Positions 43,005-53,306 of a DNA stretch of 64,000 nucleotides are shown piece after piece; position 1 is the stretch's first letter, and every line of letters begins with the position of its first letter. The stretch lies in the NCBI GenBank assembly GCA_016709545.1, contig JADJMO010000008.1:62001-126000 (forward strand), in the 5' to 3' direction. Origin of the DNA: Myxococcales bacterium. GTDB taxonomy: Bacteria > Myxococcota_A > Polyangia > Polyangiales > JADJMO01. The notes beneath the pieces were generated by a model that saw only the letters and a program-made list of their open reading frames with translations, was not told the origin of the DNA and ran no database searches. The position numbers and the translations under genes were made by a program.

Positions 43005-44182
43005 AGCACGCACTCTTCCTCGCGGCGCTCTCTGTGTCGTGCACCGAGGTGGTGCTCGACGACCGAGCCTACGACGGCGGTCCGTGGACGAGCGAGCGCC
43101 CGAGCCACGCGATCGACAAGGCCTCGCTCGCGGTGGTCACCAACAACGCCTCCGACACGATCTCCCTGCTCGACCTCGCCAAGAACGAGGTCGTCGCCAC
43201 GGTGCCGATCGACCTCGATCCGCTCGCCGTCGACGGCCCACACCACGCGGTGATCGACCCTTCGGGCGAGTTCGTCTACTCGCCGCTGGCCTACCCCGCG
43301 CCGACCCTGGCCCTCGGGCCCCACGCGGGGCACGGGTCGTCGACGACGCCCGGGATCCTGGTGAAGTACCGCACCAAGGACCTCTCGCGCGTCGGCGCGC
43401 TCACGGTCGGCGAGAACCCCGGCGACGTCGCCATGACGCCCGACGGCAAGATCGTCGTGGTCTCCCACTTCGACCTGCGCCGCGCGACCGAGGGCATGGC
43501 CAAGGGGCTCGCCATCGAGGAGCTGCGCGCGCCTCTCGTCGTGGTCGAAACCCAGCAACTCAAGTCCCTCTCGCGGCCTTCCCCCTGCATCGCCGCGCAC
43601 GGCATGGCGATGACCAAGGACGGCAAGACGCTCTACCTCGCGTGCTACGGCGAAGACGCGATCGGCAAGGTGTCGCTCGTCGATCCCCGCGCGCCCGTCG
43701 TCGAGCTCGCGCCGCTGGGAGCGGCCCTCGTGCGTCCGCCGATCGCGCTCGGGCCCTACTTCGTCGTGCTCTCCGACGACGAGGCCACGCTGGTGGTGAG
43801 CGAGACCGACGGCAAGGCCCTGCGCCGGCTCGACCGCGCGACGCTGAAGACCACCGCGCGCCTGCCGCTCGACGGCGCAGTGTTCGGCCCTGCCGCCACC
43901 GCGGACGGCGCGTGGCTCGTCCCCGTGCAACAGCTCGACGAGCTCGTGCGCGTCGACGCGACCACCTTCACGGCCACCAAGACCCGCGCGTTCACCAAGG
44001 CCGACTGCGTGCGGCCCCACCAGGTCGCGCGGCGGGCGGGCCGCTACTTCCTCGTGTGCGAGGGCGACCACGTCGCGCCGGGCGCGATCCTCGAGATCGA
44101 CCCCGTCACGCTGGACACGGTGCGCACGTTCGCGGTCGGCGCGTACCCCGACGTCATGGCCTTCCCCGCGGGGCTCCCGTGA
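43001..44182 (+). CDS. YVTN-type beta-propeller lipoprotein
   Basis: This 393-residue protein has a very short signal (MKHALFLAALSVSC, lipobox SVSC). The rest is a seven-bladed-like propeller with repeats of the YVTN form: LAVVTNNASDTISLLDLAKN, DPSGEFVYSP, VAMTPDGKIVVVSHFD, and MAMTKDGKTLYLACYGEDAI. Such propellers often bind haem, metals or partner proteins in the periplasm. It overlaps both neighbours (ATGA at the start, GTGA at the end), so it is co-translated with the cytochrome. Confidence 0.8.
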   Translation: MKHALFLAALSVSCTEVVLDDRAYDGGPWTSERPSHAIDKASLAVVTNNASDTISLLDLAKNEVVATVPIDLDPLAVDGPHHAVIDPSGEFVYSPLAYPAPTLALGPHAGHGSSTTPGILVKYRTKDLSRVGALTVGENPGDVAMTPDGKIVVVSHFDLRRATEGMAKGLAIEELRAPLVVVETQQLKSLSRPSPCIAAHGMAMTKDGKTLYLACYGEDAIGKVSLVDPRAPVVELAPLGAALVRPPIALGPYFVVLSDDEATLVVSETDGKALRRLDRATLKTTARLPLDGAVFGPAATADGAWLVPVQQLDELVRVDATTFTATKTRAFTKADCVRPHQVARRAGRYFLVCEGDHVAPGAILEIDPVTLDTVRTFAVGAYPDVMAFPAGLP

Positions 44183-44904
44183 GGCGGGCGCTCGCGTTCG
44201 TGCTCCTCCTCGGCTGCACGGCCACCGAGGAGCAGGTCGTCACGCCCGAGCAGCGCGGCGAGGCGCTCGTCGACGACCGCGGCTTCTCCGACTCGAGCTT
44301 CAACGCGTTCCAGTGCACCCATTGCCACGCCAAGGTCACGCCGCCGGCGGGCAGGCTCCTCCCCGCCCCGCCGCTCGCGGGTGCCGTGAAGCGGCCCACC
44401 TTCTGGAACGGGCGGTTCCTCACGCTGTTCGAGGCGGTCGACTACTGCCAGCAACAGTTCATGCGTGGGGCGCCGCTCGATCCGACATCCAAGAAAGCGC
44501 TCGATCTGTACGCTTACCTCGGGTCGATCGCCGCTCTCGGGCCCACCACCGCGCAGCCGTTCCCCGTGCTCCTCGAGATCAAGGATCTCCCGCGCGGCGA
44601 CGCGGCCAAGGGCGCGCAGGTGTGGGAGGCCGCGTGCAAGAGCTGCCACGGCGCCCCGCACAGCGGCACCGGTCGCCTGAAACCGCCGGTCGGCGACTCG
44701 CCGGTGAGTGTGGTGCCCGAGGAGACGATCGCCTTCCACGGCGCCGACGGCCCGGACGTCATCCGCCAGGTGGTGATCGAGAAGATCCGCCACGGAGGAT
44801 TCCTCGGATTCTCCGGGAGAATGCCCCCGTATCCGACCGACGTGCTCACCGACGCGCAGGTGGCCGACCTCCTCACGTTCCTCGGCCTGTACGACCTGAA
44901 ATGA
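44179..44904 (+). CDS. Dihaem cytochrome c lipoprotein
   Basis: This 241-residue protein starts at GTG 44179 with a signal RRALAFVLLLGCTA (lipobox LLGC). Two CxxCH haem sites are present: CTHCH near residue 45 and CKSCH near residue 155, each followed by downstream Met (for example FSGRMPPYPTDVLTD), with a class-I-like fold in each half. It would transfer electrons at the outer face of a membrane. The operon partners are a beta-propeller and a lipoprotein, recalling periplasmic oxidation modules; the substrate is not known. Confidence 0.88.
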   Translation: MRRALAFVLLLGCTATEEQVVTPEQRGEALVDDRGFSDSSFNAFQCTHCHAKVTPPAGRLLPAPPLAGAVKRPTFWNGRFLTLFEAVDYCQQQFMRGAPLDPTSKKALDLYAYLGSIAALGPTTAQPFPVLLEIKDLPRGDAAKGAQVWEAACKSCHGAPHSGTGRLKPPVGDSPVSVVPEETIAFHGADGPDVIRQVVIEKIRHGGFLGFSGRMPPYPTDVLTDAQVADLLTFLGLYDLK

Positions 44905-44926
44905 AGGCGCTAACCCGCTCCGCCTC

Positions 44927-46555
44927 GTGATCTCGCTCACCAACGTCAGCAAGCAGTACGGCGGCCAGGTCCTGTTCCTGGACTCGTCCTTCCAGCTCAA
45001 CCCCGGGGAGAAGACCGGCCTCGTGGGGCCGAACGGCGCCGGCAAGAGCACCATCTTCCGGCTCATCACCGGCGAGGAGCTGCCCGACGACGGCGTGGTC
45101 GACCGCCCGAAGCGCGCCACCATCGGCTACTTCCGGCAGGACGTGGGCGACATGAAGGGCCGCACGGTCCTCGAGGAGACCATCGCCGGCGCGGGCGAGC
45201 TCGCCGATCTGCACCACGAGCTGCACGACCTCGAGGTGCGCATGGGCGACCCGGACGACCCGGACTTCGACCGCGTGGTCGAGCGCTTCGGCGACGTGCA
45301 GACCCGCTACACCGAGCTCGGTGGCTACGACCTCGAGCCCCAGGCGCAGCAGATCCTGGCCGGCCTCGGCTTTCCCCCCGAGCAGATCGACGGCGACGTG
45401 GGCCGGCTCTCCGGCGGCTGGAAGATGCGCGTCGCGCTCGGCCGCATCCTGCTCATGCGCCCGGACGTGCTGCTCCTCGACGAGCCCACCAACTACCTCG
45501 ACATCGAGTCGATCCTCTGGCTCGAGGAGTTCCTGCGCGGCTACGAGGGCGCGGTGCTCATGACGAGCCACGACAAGGACGTCATGAACCGCGTGGTCTC
45601 CAAGATCGTGGAGATCGACGGCGGCCAGATCCGCACCTACTCGGGCAACTACGACTTCTACGAGCAGCAGCGCGCGATCGACCGCGTGCAGCGCGAGGCC
45701 GCCTACGAGCGCCAGCAGTCGATGCTCGCCAAGGAGCAGCGCTTCATCGACCGGTTCAAGGCCCAGGCCGCCAAGGCCGCCCAGGTGCAGAGCCGCATCA
45801 AGAAGCTCGACAAGATCGAGAAGGTCGAGCCGCCGCGCCGGATCATCGAGAAGACGTTCGACTTCAAGCCGTGCCCGCGCTCGGGCGACGACCTGATCAA
45901 GGTCGACCACGTGAGCAAGGCGTTCGGCCCCAAGGTCGTGCACGACGGGATCGATCTGCTCGTCCGGCGCGGCGAGCGGTGGGCCGTGATGGGCGAGAAC
46001 GGCGCCGGCAAGACCACCCTGCTCAAGATGATGGCGGGCGTGGGCCAGCCGGACTCGGGCTCGGTCACCATCGGCGCCTCGGTCGTCCTCGGCTACTTCG
46101 CGCAGCACCAGATGGAGCAGCTCGACGGCCAGAAGACGGTCCTCGAGGAGCTGCAGGCGCACTCGCCCACCACCAACCTCGGCGTGCTGCGCAACCTCGC
46201 CGGCGCGTTCGGGTTCCACGGCGACGACCACGACAAGCCGATCCGCGTGCTCTCCGGCGGCGAGCGCGCGCGCCTCGCGCTCGCCAAGATCCTGTTCGAT
46301 GCGCCGAACCTGCTCGTCCTCGACGAGCCGACCAACCACCTCGACATCGTGACCAAGCGCGCGCTGGTCCGGGCCCTCGCCACCTACGAGGGCACAATCG
46401 TGTTCGTCTCCCACGACCGCGCGTTCCTCCGCGAGATCGCGACCCGCGTGCTCGAGCTCGCGCCGGGTGTGCGGCCGCACGTGTACGGCGGGTCGTACGA
46501 CGAGTACGTCTCGGCCAGCGGCCACGAGGCCCCCGGCATGCGGCAGAAGCGCTAG
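44927..46555 (+). CDS. ABC-F family ATPase
   Basis: This 542-residue protein has two ABC domains in one chain and no membrane segment: Walker A GPNGAGKSTIF and GENGAGKTTLL, signatures LSGGWKMRVALGR and LSGGERARLALAK, and Walker B LLLDEPTNYLD and LVLDEPTNHLD. The linker (DRVQREAAYERQQSMLAKEQ) is a charged helix as in EttA, Uup and YbiT. Such proteins act on ribosomes. Start is GTG 44927, about 20 bases after the cytochrome stop. The Walker B Glu residues are both intact. Confidence 0.93.
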   Translation: MISLTNVSKQYGGQVLFLDSSFQLNPGEKTGLVGPNGAGKSTIFRLITGEELPDDGVVDRPKRATIGYFRQDVGDMKGRTVLEETIAGAGELADLHHELHDLEVRMGDPDDPDFDRVVERFGDVQTRYTELGGYDLEPQAQQILAGLGFPPEQIDGDVGRLSGGWKMRVALGRILLMRPDVLLLDEPTNYLDIESILWLEEFLRGYEGAVLMTSHDKDVMNRVVSKIVEIDGGQIRTYSGNYDFYEQQRAIDRVQREAAYERQQSMLAKEQRFIDRFKAQAAKAAQVQSRIKKLDKIEKVEPPRRIIEKTFDFKPCPRSGDDLIKVDHVSKAFGPKVVHDGIDLLVRRGERWAVMGENGAGKTTLLKMMAGVGQPDSGSVTIGASVVLGYFAQHQMEQLDGQKTVLEELQAHSPTTNLGVLRNLAGAFGFHGDDHDKPIRVLSGGERARLALAKILFDAPNLLVLDEPTNHLDIVTKRALVRALATYEGTIVFVSHDRAFLREIATRVLELAPGVRPHVYGGSYDEYVSASGHEAPGMRQKR

Positions 46556-46577
46556 CGAGGCAACGAGCCGCGCGTGA

Positions 46578-46609
46578 GAAGGCCCCGCCCCGAGGGGAGC
46601 GAGGCCTTC
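46578..46609. terminator. Hairpin between convergent genes
   Basis: GAAGGCC at 46578-46584 and GGCCTTC at 46603-46609 form a 7-bp stem, with an inner CGCCCC/GGGG-like arm. It lies between the ABC-F stop and the subtilase stop. There is no T-run, so it may stop transcription only weakly from either side. Confidence 0.5.
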
Positions 46610-46625
46610 CTCGATCGTCCGTCGA

Positions 46626-49346
46626 TCACTTCACGAGACGCAGGCGGATGCCTCCGGTCGCGACCCCGTCCGGGCCACGCTGGACGATGTCGAGCTCGTA
46701 GGCGTCGTGGTCCTGGAACCCCGGCGGCTTGGGGATCTCGATGACGCCTTGCACGCGCTCACCGGGGTTCTGTCGAACGCGGATGATCGCCGTGCGTTCG
46801 AGTTGCAGCGACCCGTCGGAGAGCTGCTTGGCGCCCCGGACGGGTTCGATCCGGGAGAGCGTGGGCGCGCCGAGCCCGACGCGGGCGGTCGCGGCGGCGT
46901 CGGGGGCGAAGTGCGTCCCGGCCGGCAGGTGCAGGACCCCTTGCAGGTGCCCCGCGGAGACCCGGACCGGCGTGTCGCTGAGCAGGGTGTATCCACCGCC
47001 GTGCGTCGGCTCCACGTCGGCCGCTGCGGGCCTCACGTTCGGCCGCCCGGGCACGTGCGTGAGCCGGAGCGAGATCGGGGCGGTGCCGGGCACGTTCGCG
47101 GCCTCCACGTGCAGATCCGCCAGGTCGTGCTGGTCGCCGACGTTGAACGAGAACCGCCACGGGCTGTTGGCCTGGACGACGGTCATGTTCCGCTGCACCA
47201 GGTTGTTGCGGATCGGCTGCATGCTGGTGATGTGCTGGCCGGCGTCGCGGACGAGCAGGTCCTCGAACGGGTAGTCGTTGTCGGCCTCGACCAGGGCCAG
47301 CGCGCAGACGTGGGCGTTGCCAGTCCCGCTGTACCAGGGCAGGTGACCCGTGATGTTGAACTCGGCGAAGCCGCTGGTGTTCGGCTGGAGGACGCCAAGG
47401 TTCACCTCCTGCACGCCGGGCTGCCCGGGCACGTGCGCGATGGCGTAGTTGGTCGCGGGGTTCGGTCCCGTCCCCAGCCAGTCGATCGGGAAGCCGAAGC
47501 CCGTGCCCGGGTTGTTGAGCACGAGGCGGACGCGCACGTTGGTCGCGGGGTTCGGGCCCAGGTTGTGGACCCGGACGTAGGCCCAGGCTGGCGCGGCCGT
47601 CGGGTCCTTGAACACCGTGTCCGCGTTCGGCCCGAAGCTCGCGTCGTTGACGACGTGCTGGGTGTCGAAGATGAGGATGTCGGAGTTCGCCCAGAACGCC
47701 GCGACCCCCGACGGTTCGGCGCCGAGGTCCGTGGCGCCGTCGCGGATCATGACGTCGGCGAAGTCGGTCAGCTGCTTCGCGTCGACGAGGCCGTACCCCA
47801 CCTCGAGGGAGCTCGAGTAGAGGTCGTTCGGCTGGTAGGTCCAGCCGTGCGGCGTGACCTTCCTGGCGGTGGCCTTCAGCTGCTTGATCACCTGGGGGAC
47901 GGTGAGCGCCGGGTGCTGCGCACGCAGGAGGCCGACGATGCCGGCGACCGTGGCAGCCGCGGCCGAGGTGCCGCGGAAGTCGGTCACGTAGGCGTTCGGC
48001 GCGGAGTCGTCGGTGGTGCACACGGAGAGGCCCGTCGCGACCACGGTGAGGCCAGAGACGGTCGGGCTGCCGGGCTTGGCGTACCGGGAGCCGAGCGCGC
48101 TCGCCGCGGTCGACGTGAGGCGGGGATCGTTGGCTCCGCTGATCTGCGTCGCGCCGACGGCGACCACGCCCGCGACGCTCGCCGGGAAGAGCACCTCGCT
48201 GCCGGCGGCGCCGATGGCGGGTTCGGGGAACGGCGTGTCGCCCGCGGCGCAGACCAGGACCGTGGCGACGGCCGCGCTGGTGACCGCGCTGTTCGTCATC
48301 GCATCGTCCCAGCCGGCGCCCGCCAGCGGGAAGCAGATCACGTGCGCGTTGCCGCTGGGGCCGCTCCCGTTGGTGGCCGCGTTGAGCGCGGCGATGAGGT
48401 CGCTGTTGCCGGCCGGGCCCGTGTTCGCGCTCAGCGACAGGAAGTAGAGGTGCGCCTGGTCGGCGAGCCCCGCGATGCCCACCGCACCGACCGGCGTCGT
48501 CGACAGCTTCGCCCACAGGATGCCCGCGCAGCGCGTCGCGTGACCACCGATGCTCGTGCCGTCGCCGCGCACAGGCCCCCAGAGACCGGAGCTGAAGCCC
48601 GAGTACTGGTTCGCGCGGCCCGCCTGGTCGACGTCCTCGTGGGCGAACAGGATGCCGCCCTCGTCGATGAGCGCGACGTTGACGCCCGTACCGCGTGTAT
48701 GGTCCCACGCCGGGCCGAGGTCGCTGCGCTGGACGCTCGCCTGATCGCCGTTCGTGTAGTGCGGATCGAGCGGCGTGAGGCACTGCGTCTCGAGCAGGTG
48801 GTAGCACTCGTACGAGGCGTGGCGGACGACGTGCGCCAGCGTGGGGTTCTTGGCGATCCGCTCCGGCAGCCCGAACACCGCGTCGCGCGAGCGAAAGAAC
48901 AGGAACGGCTTGATCAGCTTCGTGCGCTCTTCGTCGAGCGTCAGGCCGAGCTCGGAGAGCAGGCGCTGGGCGAGAGCTGCGTCCGTCGCGTCGACGAGCA
49001 GCACGTGCGGGTGGATGGAGATGAGCCCCTCGGGGCCGTGCCCCGCGAGCTGGTACACCGGCGAGAGCCAGTCGAGCGCATCACCGGCGATCTTCGTGGT
49101 GCTCGCGATCAGGGCCTCGGGGGACTTGCCCTGGAGCCACACGTGGAGCTCGCGATGGGCGACGGGCTTGTGCAGCTTCGCGGCCTTGAAGAGATCGGTG
49201 CCGAGGTCGCGGTCGACCTCGGGGGCCTTCGCGATGGCCTCGAGCTGGTCCTTCGAGAGTGGCTTCTTCAAACGAGCCGCCAATCGCGAACCAACCAACG
49301 TCAACTGCTTTCCGGAACCGTGCTTCAACGTCGTCGGAAAGGACAT
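46626..49346 (-). CDS. Subtilisin-like serine protease (S8) without signal peptide
   Basis: This 906-residue protein starts at ATG 49346 with GGAGGCGGAGAC upstream. The catalytic triad is Asp about 228 (VNVALIDEGG), His about 269 (SIGGHATRCAG) and Ser about 461 (DFRGTSAAAATVAG). The oxyanion position, usually AAGN, reads AAGD (about residue 370). The first 200 residues act like a pro- or substrate-type N-domain (LHVWLQGKSPEALIA, HVLLVDATDAALAQRLL). After the protease come about 400 residues of beta sandwiches (VRVHNLGPNPATNVRVRLVL). No signal peptide is seen, so export would need another route. It is divergent from the MYXO-CTERM gene. Confidence 0.85.
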   Translation of the reverse strand: MSFPTTLKHGSGKQLTLVGSRLAARLKKPLSKDQLEAIAKAPEVDRDLGTDLFKAAKLHKPVAHRELHVWLQGKSPEALIASTTKIAGDALDWLSPVYQLAGHGPEGLISIHPHVLLVDATDAALAQRLLSELGLTLDEERTKLIKPFLFFRSRDAVFGLPERIAKNPTLAHVVRHASYECYHLLETQCLTPLDPHYTNGDQASVQRSDLGPAWDHTRGTGVNVALIDEGGILFAHEDVDQAGRANQYSGFSSGLWGPVRGDGTSIGGHATRCAGILWAKLSTTPVGAVGIAGLADQAHLYFLSLSANTGPAGNSDLIAALNAATNGSGPSGNAHVICFPLAGAGWDDAMTNSAVTSAAVATVLVCAAGDTPFPEPAIGAAGSEVLFPASVAGVVAVGATQISGANDPRLTSTAASALGSRYAKPGSPTVSGLTVVATGLSVCTTDDSAPNAYVTDFRGTSAAAATVAGIVGLLRAQHPALTVPQVIKQLKATARKVTPHGWTYQPNDLYSSSLEVGYGLVDAKQLTDFADVMIRDGATDLGAEPSGVAAFWANSDILIFDTQHVVNDASFGPNADTVFKDPTAAPAWAYVRVHNLGPNPATNVRVRLVLNNPGTGFGFPIDWLGTGPNPATNYAIAHVPGQPGVQEVNLGVLQPNTSGFAEFNITGHLPWYSGTGNAHVCALALVEADNDYPFEDLLVRDAGQHITSMQPIRNNLVQRNMTVVQANSPWRFSFNVGDQHDLADLHVEAANVPGTAPISLRLTHVPGRPNVRPAAADVEPTHGGGYTLLSDTPVRVSAGHLQGVLHLPAGTHFAPDAAATARVGLGAPTLSRIEPVRGAKQLSDGSLQLERTAIIRVRQNPGERVQGVIEIPKPPGFQDHDAYELDIVQRGPDGVATGGIRLRLVK

Positions 49347-49422
49347 GTCTCCGCCTCCTGTGGGGGCCGCATGCGACGCGCAGGGGGGGCCTTCGGTCAA
49401 GCGAGGATTCGGTGTTGTTCGA

Positions 49423-49442
49423 ACATTGCTCGCGAGCAATGT
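49423..49442. promoter_or_regulatory. Perfect 20-bp palindrome in the divergent promoter region
   Basis: ACATTGCTCGCGAGCAATGT is a perfect inverted repeat between the divergent starts of the subtilase (49346) and the MYXO-CTERM protein (49538). Its position suggests an operator for a dimeric regulator that controls both genes. The 191-base gap has no other clear signal. Confidence 0.6.
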
Positions 49443-49537
49443 CCAAGACACGCTTGCGTCGAGTCTGGAATCGACACTCTGCGACCGAGAGCCAACAGCC
49501 ATTGATCTCGGCGGTGTTTCGCTGCGAGGCTCTCCCC

Positions 49538-52500
49538 ATGCGCCCATCGATCGTGGTTGCGTCGTCGTTGTGCTGGGCTGCGGGTTGCTCGGGAGCAAGC
49601 TCGGGCACCGACGTGGATGCATCGGCGCCGACGCCGACGCCCACCACCACGATCTCGCAGACCCCTTCGCCGGCGGCCCTGCGTTTGATCGAGGCGGCCG
49701 TCGTCAGAGACGACGCGCTCGTGGCGCTGGTGAAGCCCCGCAGCGAGGCTCTCCAGCGCACGAAGAGCGGGCTGGTCTCCGAGGGATTCCGCGCGGCCGA
49801 CGCCCGGGTGTTCCACGAGCTCGGCTTGTCGTTGCCCGAGCGCGCGAGCGGCGCGATCGCGGTCATGCGCGGTCAGGACGCTCGCTACGGTCTTCGGCTC
49901 GAGCTCGCCGACGGCTCCACGTCCACGGTCGTCCTCGACGAGGGGCGCGCCGTCTACGCAGACGCCCTGCCCGGCGTCGACGCGGTGTGGGCCAGCTCGG
50001 CGCACCGGGCCGAGCTGTTCTTCGTGGTCCGCAAGCCGTCCGGCCCGTTCGCGGTCGATCTGCGCGTCACCCTGGGGGAGCGCATCACGCGCATCGACGG
50101 CGACGACGAGCGCGGGTTCCGCCTGCTCGACGACGCCGGTCGGACCGCGATCGCCATCCCGAAGGCGTTCGCGATCGACGCCACCGGTCAACGGCGCAAG
50201 GTGACGATGAGGCTCGATCGAGCCCACCTCACGCTGTCGCTGGACGTCACGGGGCTGCAGGCGCCGATCGTGGTCGATCCTGCGCTCGAAGCCCCCACGT
50301 GGACCTTGATGGCTCCCGCCACCTCGCCGCCCGTCCGCTTCGCCGGGGCGATGGCCTACGACTCGTTTCGCAAGAAGAGCGTGCTCTTCGGCGGCAGCGG
50401 CGCGGGCGGGCGATGGTGCGACACCTGGGAGTACACCGCGGGCGCGGCGAGCGCCTGGGCCGCGGTCGGGCCCTCCGTGCCCTCGCCGGGGTCGTGCCCC
50501 GCAGGCGTGCCGCCGCTGCGTGAGTTCGCCTCGATGGCCTACGACGCGACGAACAAGCTGACGCTCCTCTACGGTGGCCAGGCCAGCGCGCTCCTCGGCG
50601 ACTTCTGGAAATGGGACGGCACCACCTGGACCCAGCTCTGCACCTCGGGTGCGTGCTCCACGACCAACCCGGGCCTGCGCGCGGCGCCCCAGCTGGCCTT
50701 CGACAGCGCGCGCAACGTGGTCGTGCTGTTCGGTGGCGTGAACGCAGGCGGCTATTTGTGCGACACCTGGGAGTGGAACGGCGCGACGTCCGTCTGGACG
50801 CAGAAGCAGCCCAACACCAACTGTGGCACGACCCAGCCCGTCGCCGTCTTCGGCGGCGGTTTCGCGTACGACAGCAAGCGGGGGGTCTCCGTCCTCTTCG
50901 GCGGCGAGAACTCGTCCGGCAAGGGTGAGGGCACGGTCTGGGAGTACAACGGTACGGCCTGGGCCAAGAAGACCCCGGGCGCTCCGGTTCCGGTCGCGCG
51001 GCGTTACGTGTCGATGGTCTTCGATTCGGCGCGAGGGCGCTCCGTGCTGTTCGGTGGGCAGACCGAGCCGTCGAACTTCCTCGGGCAGGACACGTGGGAC
51101 TGGGACGGCACCGCGTGGAAGCAGTGGACGACGGCGCCCGTGCCCAACTGGCGCTTCGAGACCGCGGCTGCGTTCGACCAGAAGGCCGGGCGCTTCGTGA
51201 TGTTCGGCGGCTCGGTCGGCGCGAGCGCCACCGCGACCAGCGGCACACGCAGCCAGGAGACCTGGGAGTTCCACACCTACGGGGCCGCCTGCACGCTCGG
51301 GACCGAGTGCGACTCGGGGATCTGCGAGGACAACGTCTGCTGCGAGACGGCCTGCGCCGCGTGTCACCGCTGCGACGCCGCGGGCTCGGTGGGCAGCTGC
51401 ACGGCGCCGGCGAGCGCGATCACCAACGCCGAGGACACGAGTGGTGCCCTGTGCAGCGGCACCTCCTACTGCAACGCCGGTGGCACCTGCGTCGCCAAGG
51501 TCGTGAAGGGGGGCGCCTGCACGACCGCGGGCGGCGGCGGGTTCATGTGCGCCACTGGCAACTGCTACCTCACGAGCCCGACCGCGGGCGTGTGCTGCGA
51601 CACCGCGTGCACCGGCGGCTGTCAGGGGTGCACGGCGGCGGAGACAGGGGGCGCCACCGGGACGTGCGCCAACGTCTCGGCCGGCGGCAAGCGCACCGAC
51701 ACGACCGCCACCGTGGCCCTCTGCACCGCGGGGAGCGCGACCACGAGCTGCGGCAACGACGGCACCTGCAACGGCGCAGGCGCCTGCCGCAAGTGGTCCA
51801 CCAGCACCCTCTGCATCCCCTCGTCGTGTCCGAGCGAGACGACCGAGAAGAAGCCCTCGTTCTGCGATGGGTCGGGGGCCTGCGCCGCGACGGCCGCCAC
51901 CTCGTGCGCCGCCGGTTACGCCTGCGTCTCGGGGGCCTGCAAGACCGCCTGCACCGTCGACACCGACTGCGCCTCCACGCACTACTGCACGGGCGGCGCT
52001 TGCGTCGTCAAGAAGACCAACGGCACGACCTGCGTCGCGGGCAACGAGTGCTCGAGCGGTCAGTGCCCGACGCAGGACAAGGTGTGCTGCGACACCGCTT
52101 GCAGCGGGACCTGCGAAGCCTGCACCGGAGCCAAGAAGGGCAGCGGGAGCGACGGCACGTGCGGCGCCATCGCCGACGGCGGAGACCCCGACTCGGAGTG
52201 TCCCGAGCCGCCGGCGTTCGCGTGCGCTTCGGCTGCCGGGATGGGTGTCTGCGACGGCGCCAAGAAGTGCCGCGCGTTCGCCAAATCCGGGACGGCGTGC
52301 GCGGCGGGCACCACGTGCACCGCCGGCGAGCAGACCGGCAAGGCGTGCGACGGCGCGGGCAACTGCATCGCGGGCAGCGTCACCAAGTGCAGCCCCTACA
52401 AGTGCGACGCCGCCGGCAGCGTGTGCCTCGCCAAGTGCACCGTCGACGCAGACTGCTCCGACGCGAAGCTGTTCTTCTGCGACAAGCTCGGGCTCTGTCA

Positions 52501-53268
52501 GTCGCGCAAGGCCAACGGCGCCGACTGCGGCGACGCGAACGGAATGCGCCGTCGGCGCGAGCTGCGCCGACAAGGTCTGTTGCGACGACGTGCACCGGGC
52601 AGTGCGAGTCCTGCGCCGAGGCCGCCACCAAGGGCACCTGTACTGCGGTCACCGGCGACCCGCGCCCGGGTCACACGAGCTGCACGGGAGACAAGGCCAG
52701 CGGGTGCGCGGGCACCTGCGACGGCAAGAACCGCGCGGCCTGCTTCTACGACGTCGGCAAGGAGTGCGACGCGACCTGCGCCAGCAACAAGGCGACCATC
52801 AGCAAGTGCGACGGCACGGGTGCCTGCAAGGCGGAGCCGGCAGCCGCGTGCAACGGGTACAAGTGCACGGCCGACGGCAAGCGTTGCGGCATCAGCTGCA
52901 CCACCAACGACGACTGCGAGGGCACCTACCGCTGCGACACGAACAAGTGCGTTCCGATCGCGGCGAAGTGCTCGGCCGACCTCAGTGGAGTCGACGACGG
53001 TACGGGCAAGGTCACGCCGTGTGGCACGTACAAGTGCCGCGGCGCCAAGTGCCTCGAGACCTGCACCAGCACCGACGACTGCGTCACGGGCAACGTCTGC
53101 GACGGGAACAAGTGCATCCCGGCGCCCTCGACCAACACCGACCCGACCGGTGGCGGGGACGATTCGGGCGGGTGCGGCTGTTCGGTTCCCCGCGGGGGCA
53201 ACCCGATGGCGGGCATCGTCGGGACCGCGTTCCTTCTCCTGATCGGGCTGCGTCGTCGCCGTCGCTGA
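49538..53268 (+). CDS. Giant kelch-like and Cys-rich surface protein with MYXO-CTERM tail (two indels)
   Basis: Corrected length is about 1,243 residues. The signal is MRPSIVVASSLCWAAGC (lipobox AAGC). Residues of about 50-260 are a beta domain; about 260-580 hold kelch-like repeats (MAYDSFRKKSVLFGGSG, DTWEYT, FDSARNVVVLFGGVNAG). A long disulfide-rich part follows, with repeats like VCCDTACSGTCEAC. The end has GGGDDSGGCGCSVPRGGNPM, a helix and RRRRR, which is a MYXO-CTERM signal. The frame breaks at 52541 (one base too many) and 52590 (two bases short). MYXO-CTERM proteins are sorted to the outer surface after cleavage. A lipobox and a C-terminal signal in one protein is notable. Confidence 0.78.
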
Positions 53269-53306
53269 CCCTTCCCACCGAGGTCTGCCGGATCCATAGT
53301 TAGGGC

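Noticed and set aside
49397..52573. A 1,058-residue minus-strand frame opposite the Cys-rich protein
   Set aside because: Mirror of the Cys/Gly repeats; no start signal or domain.
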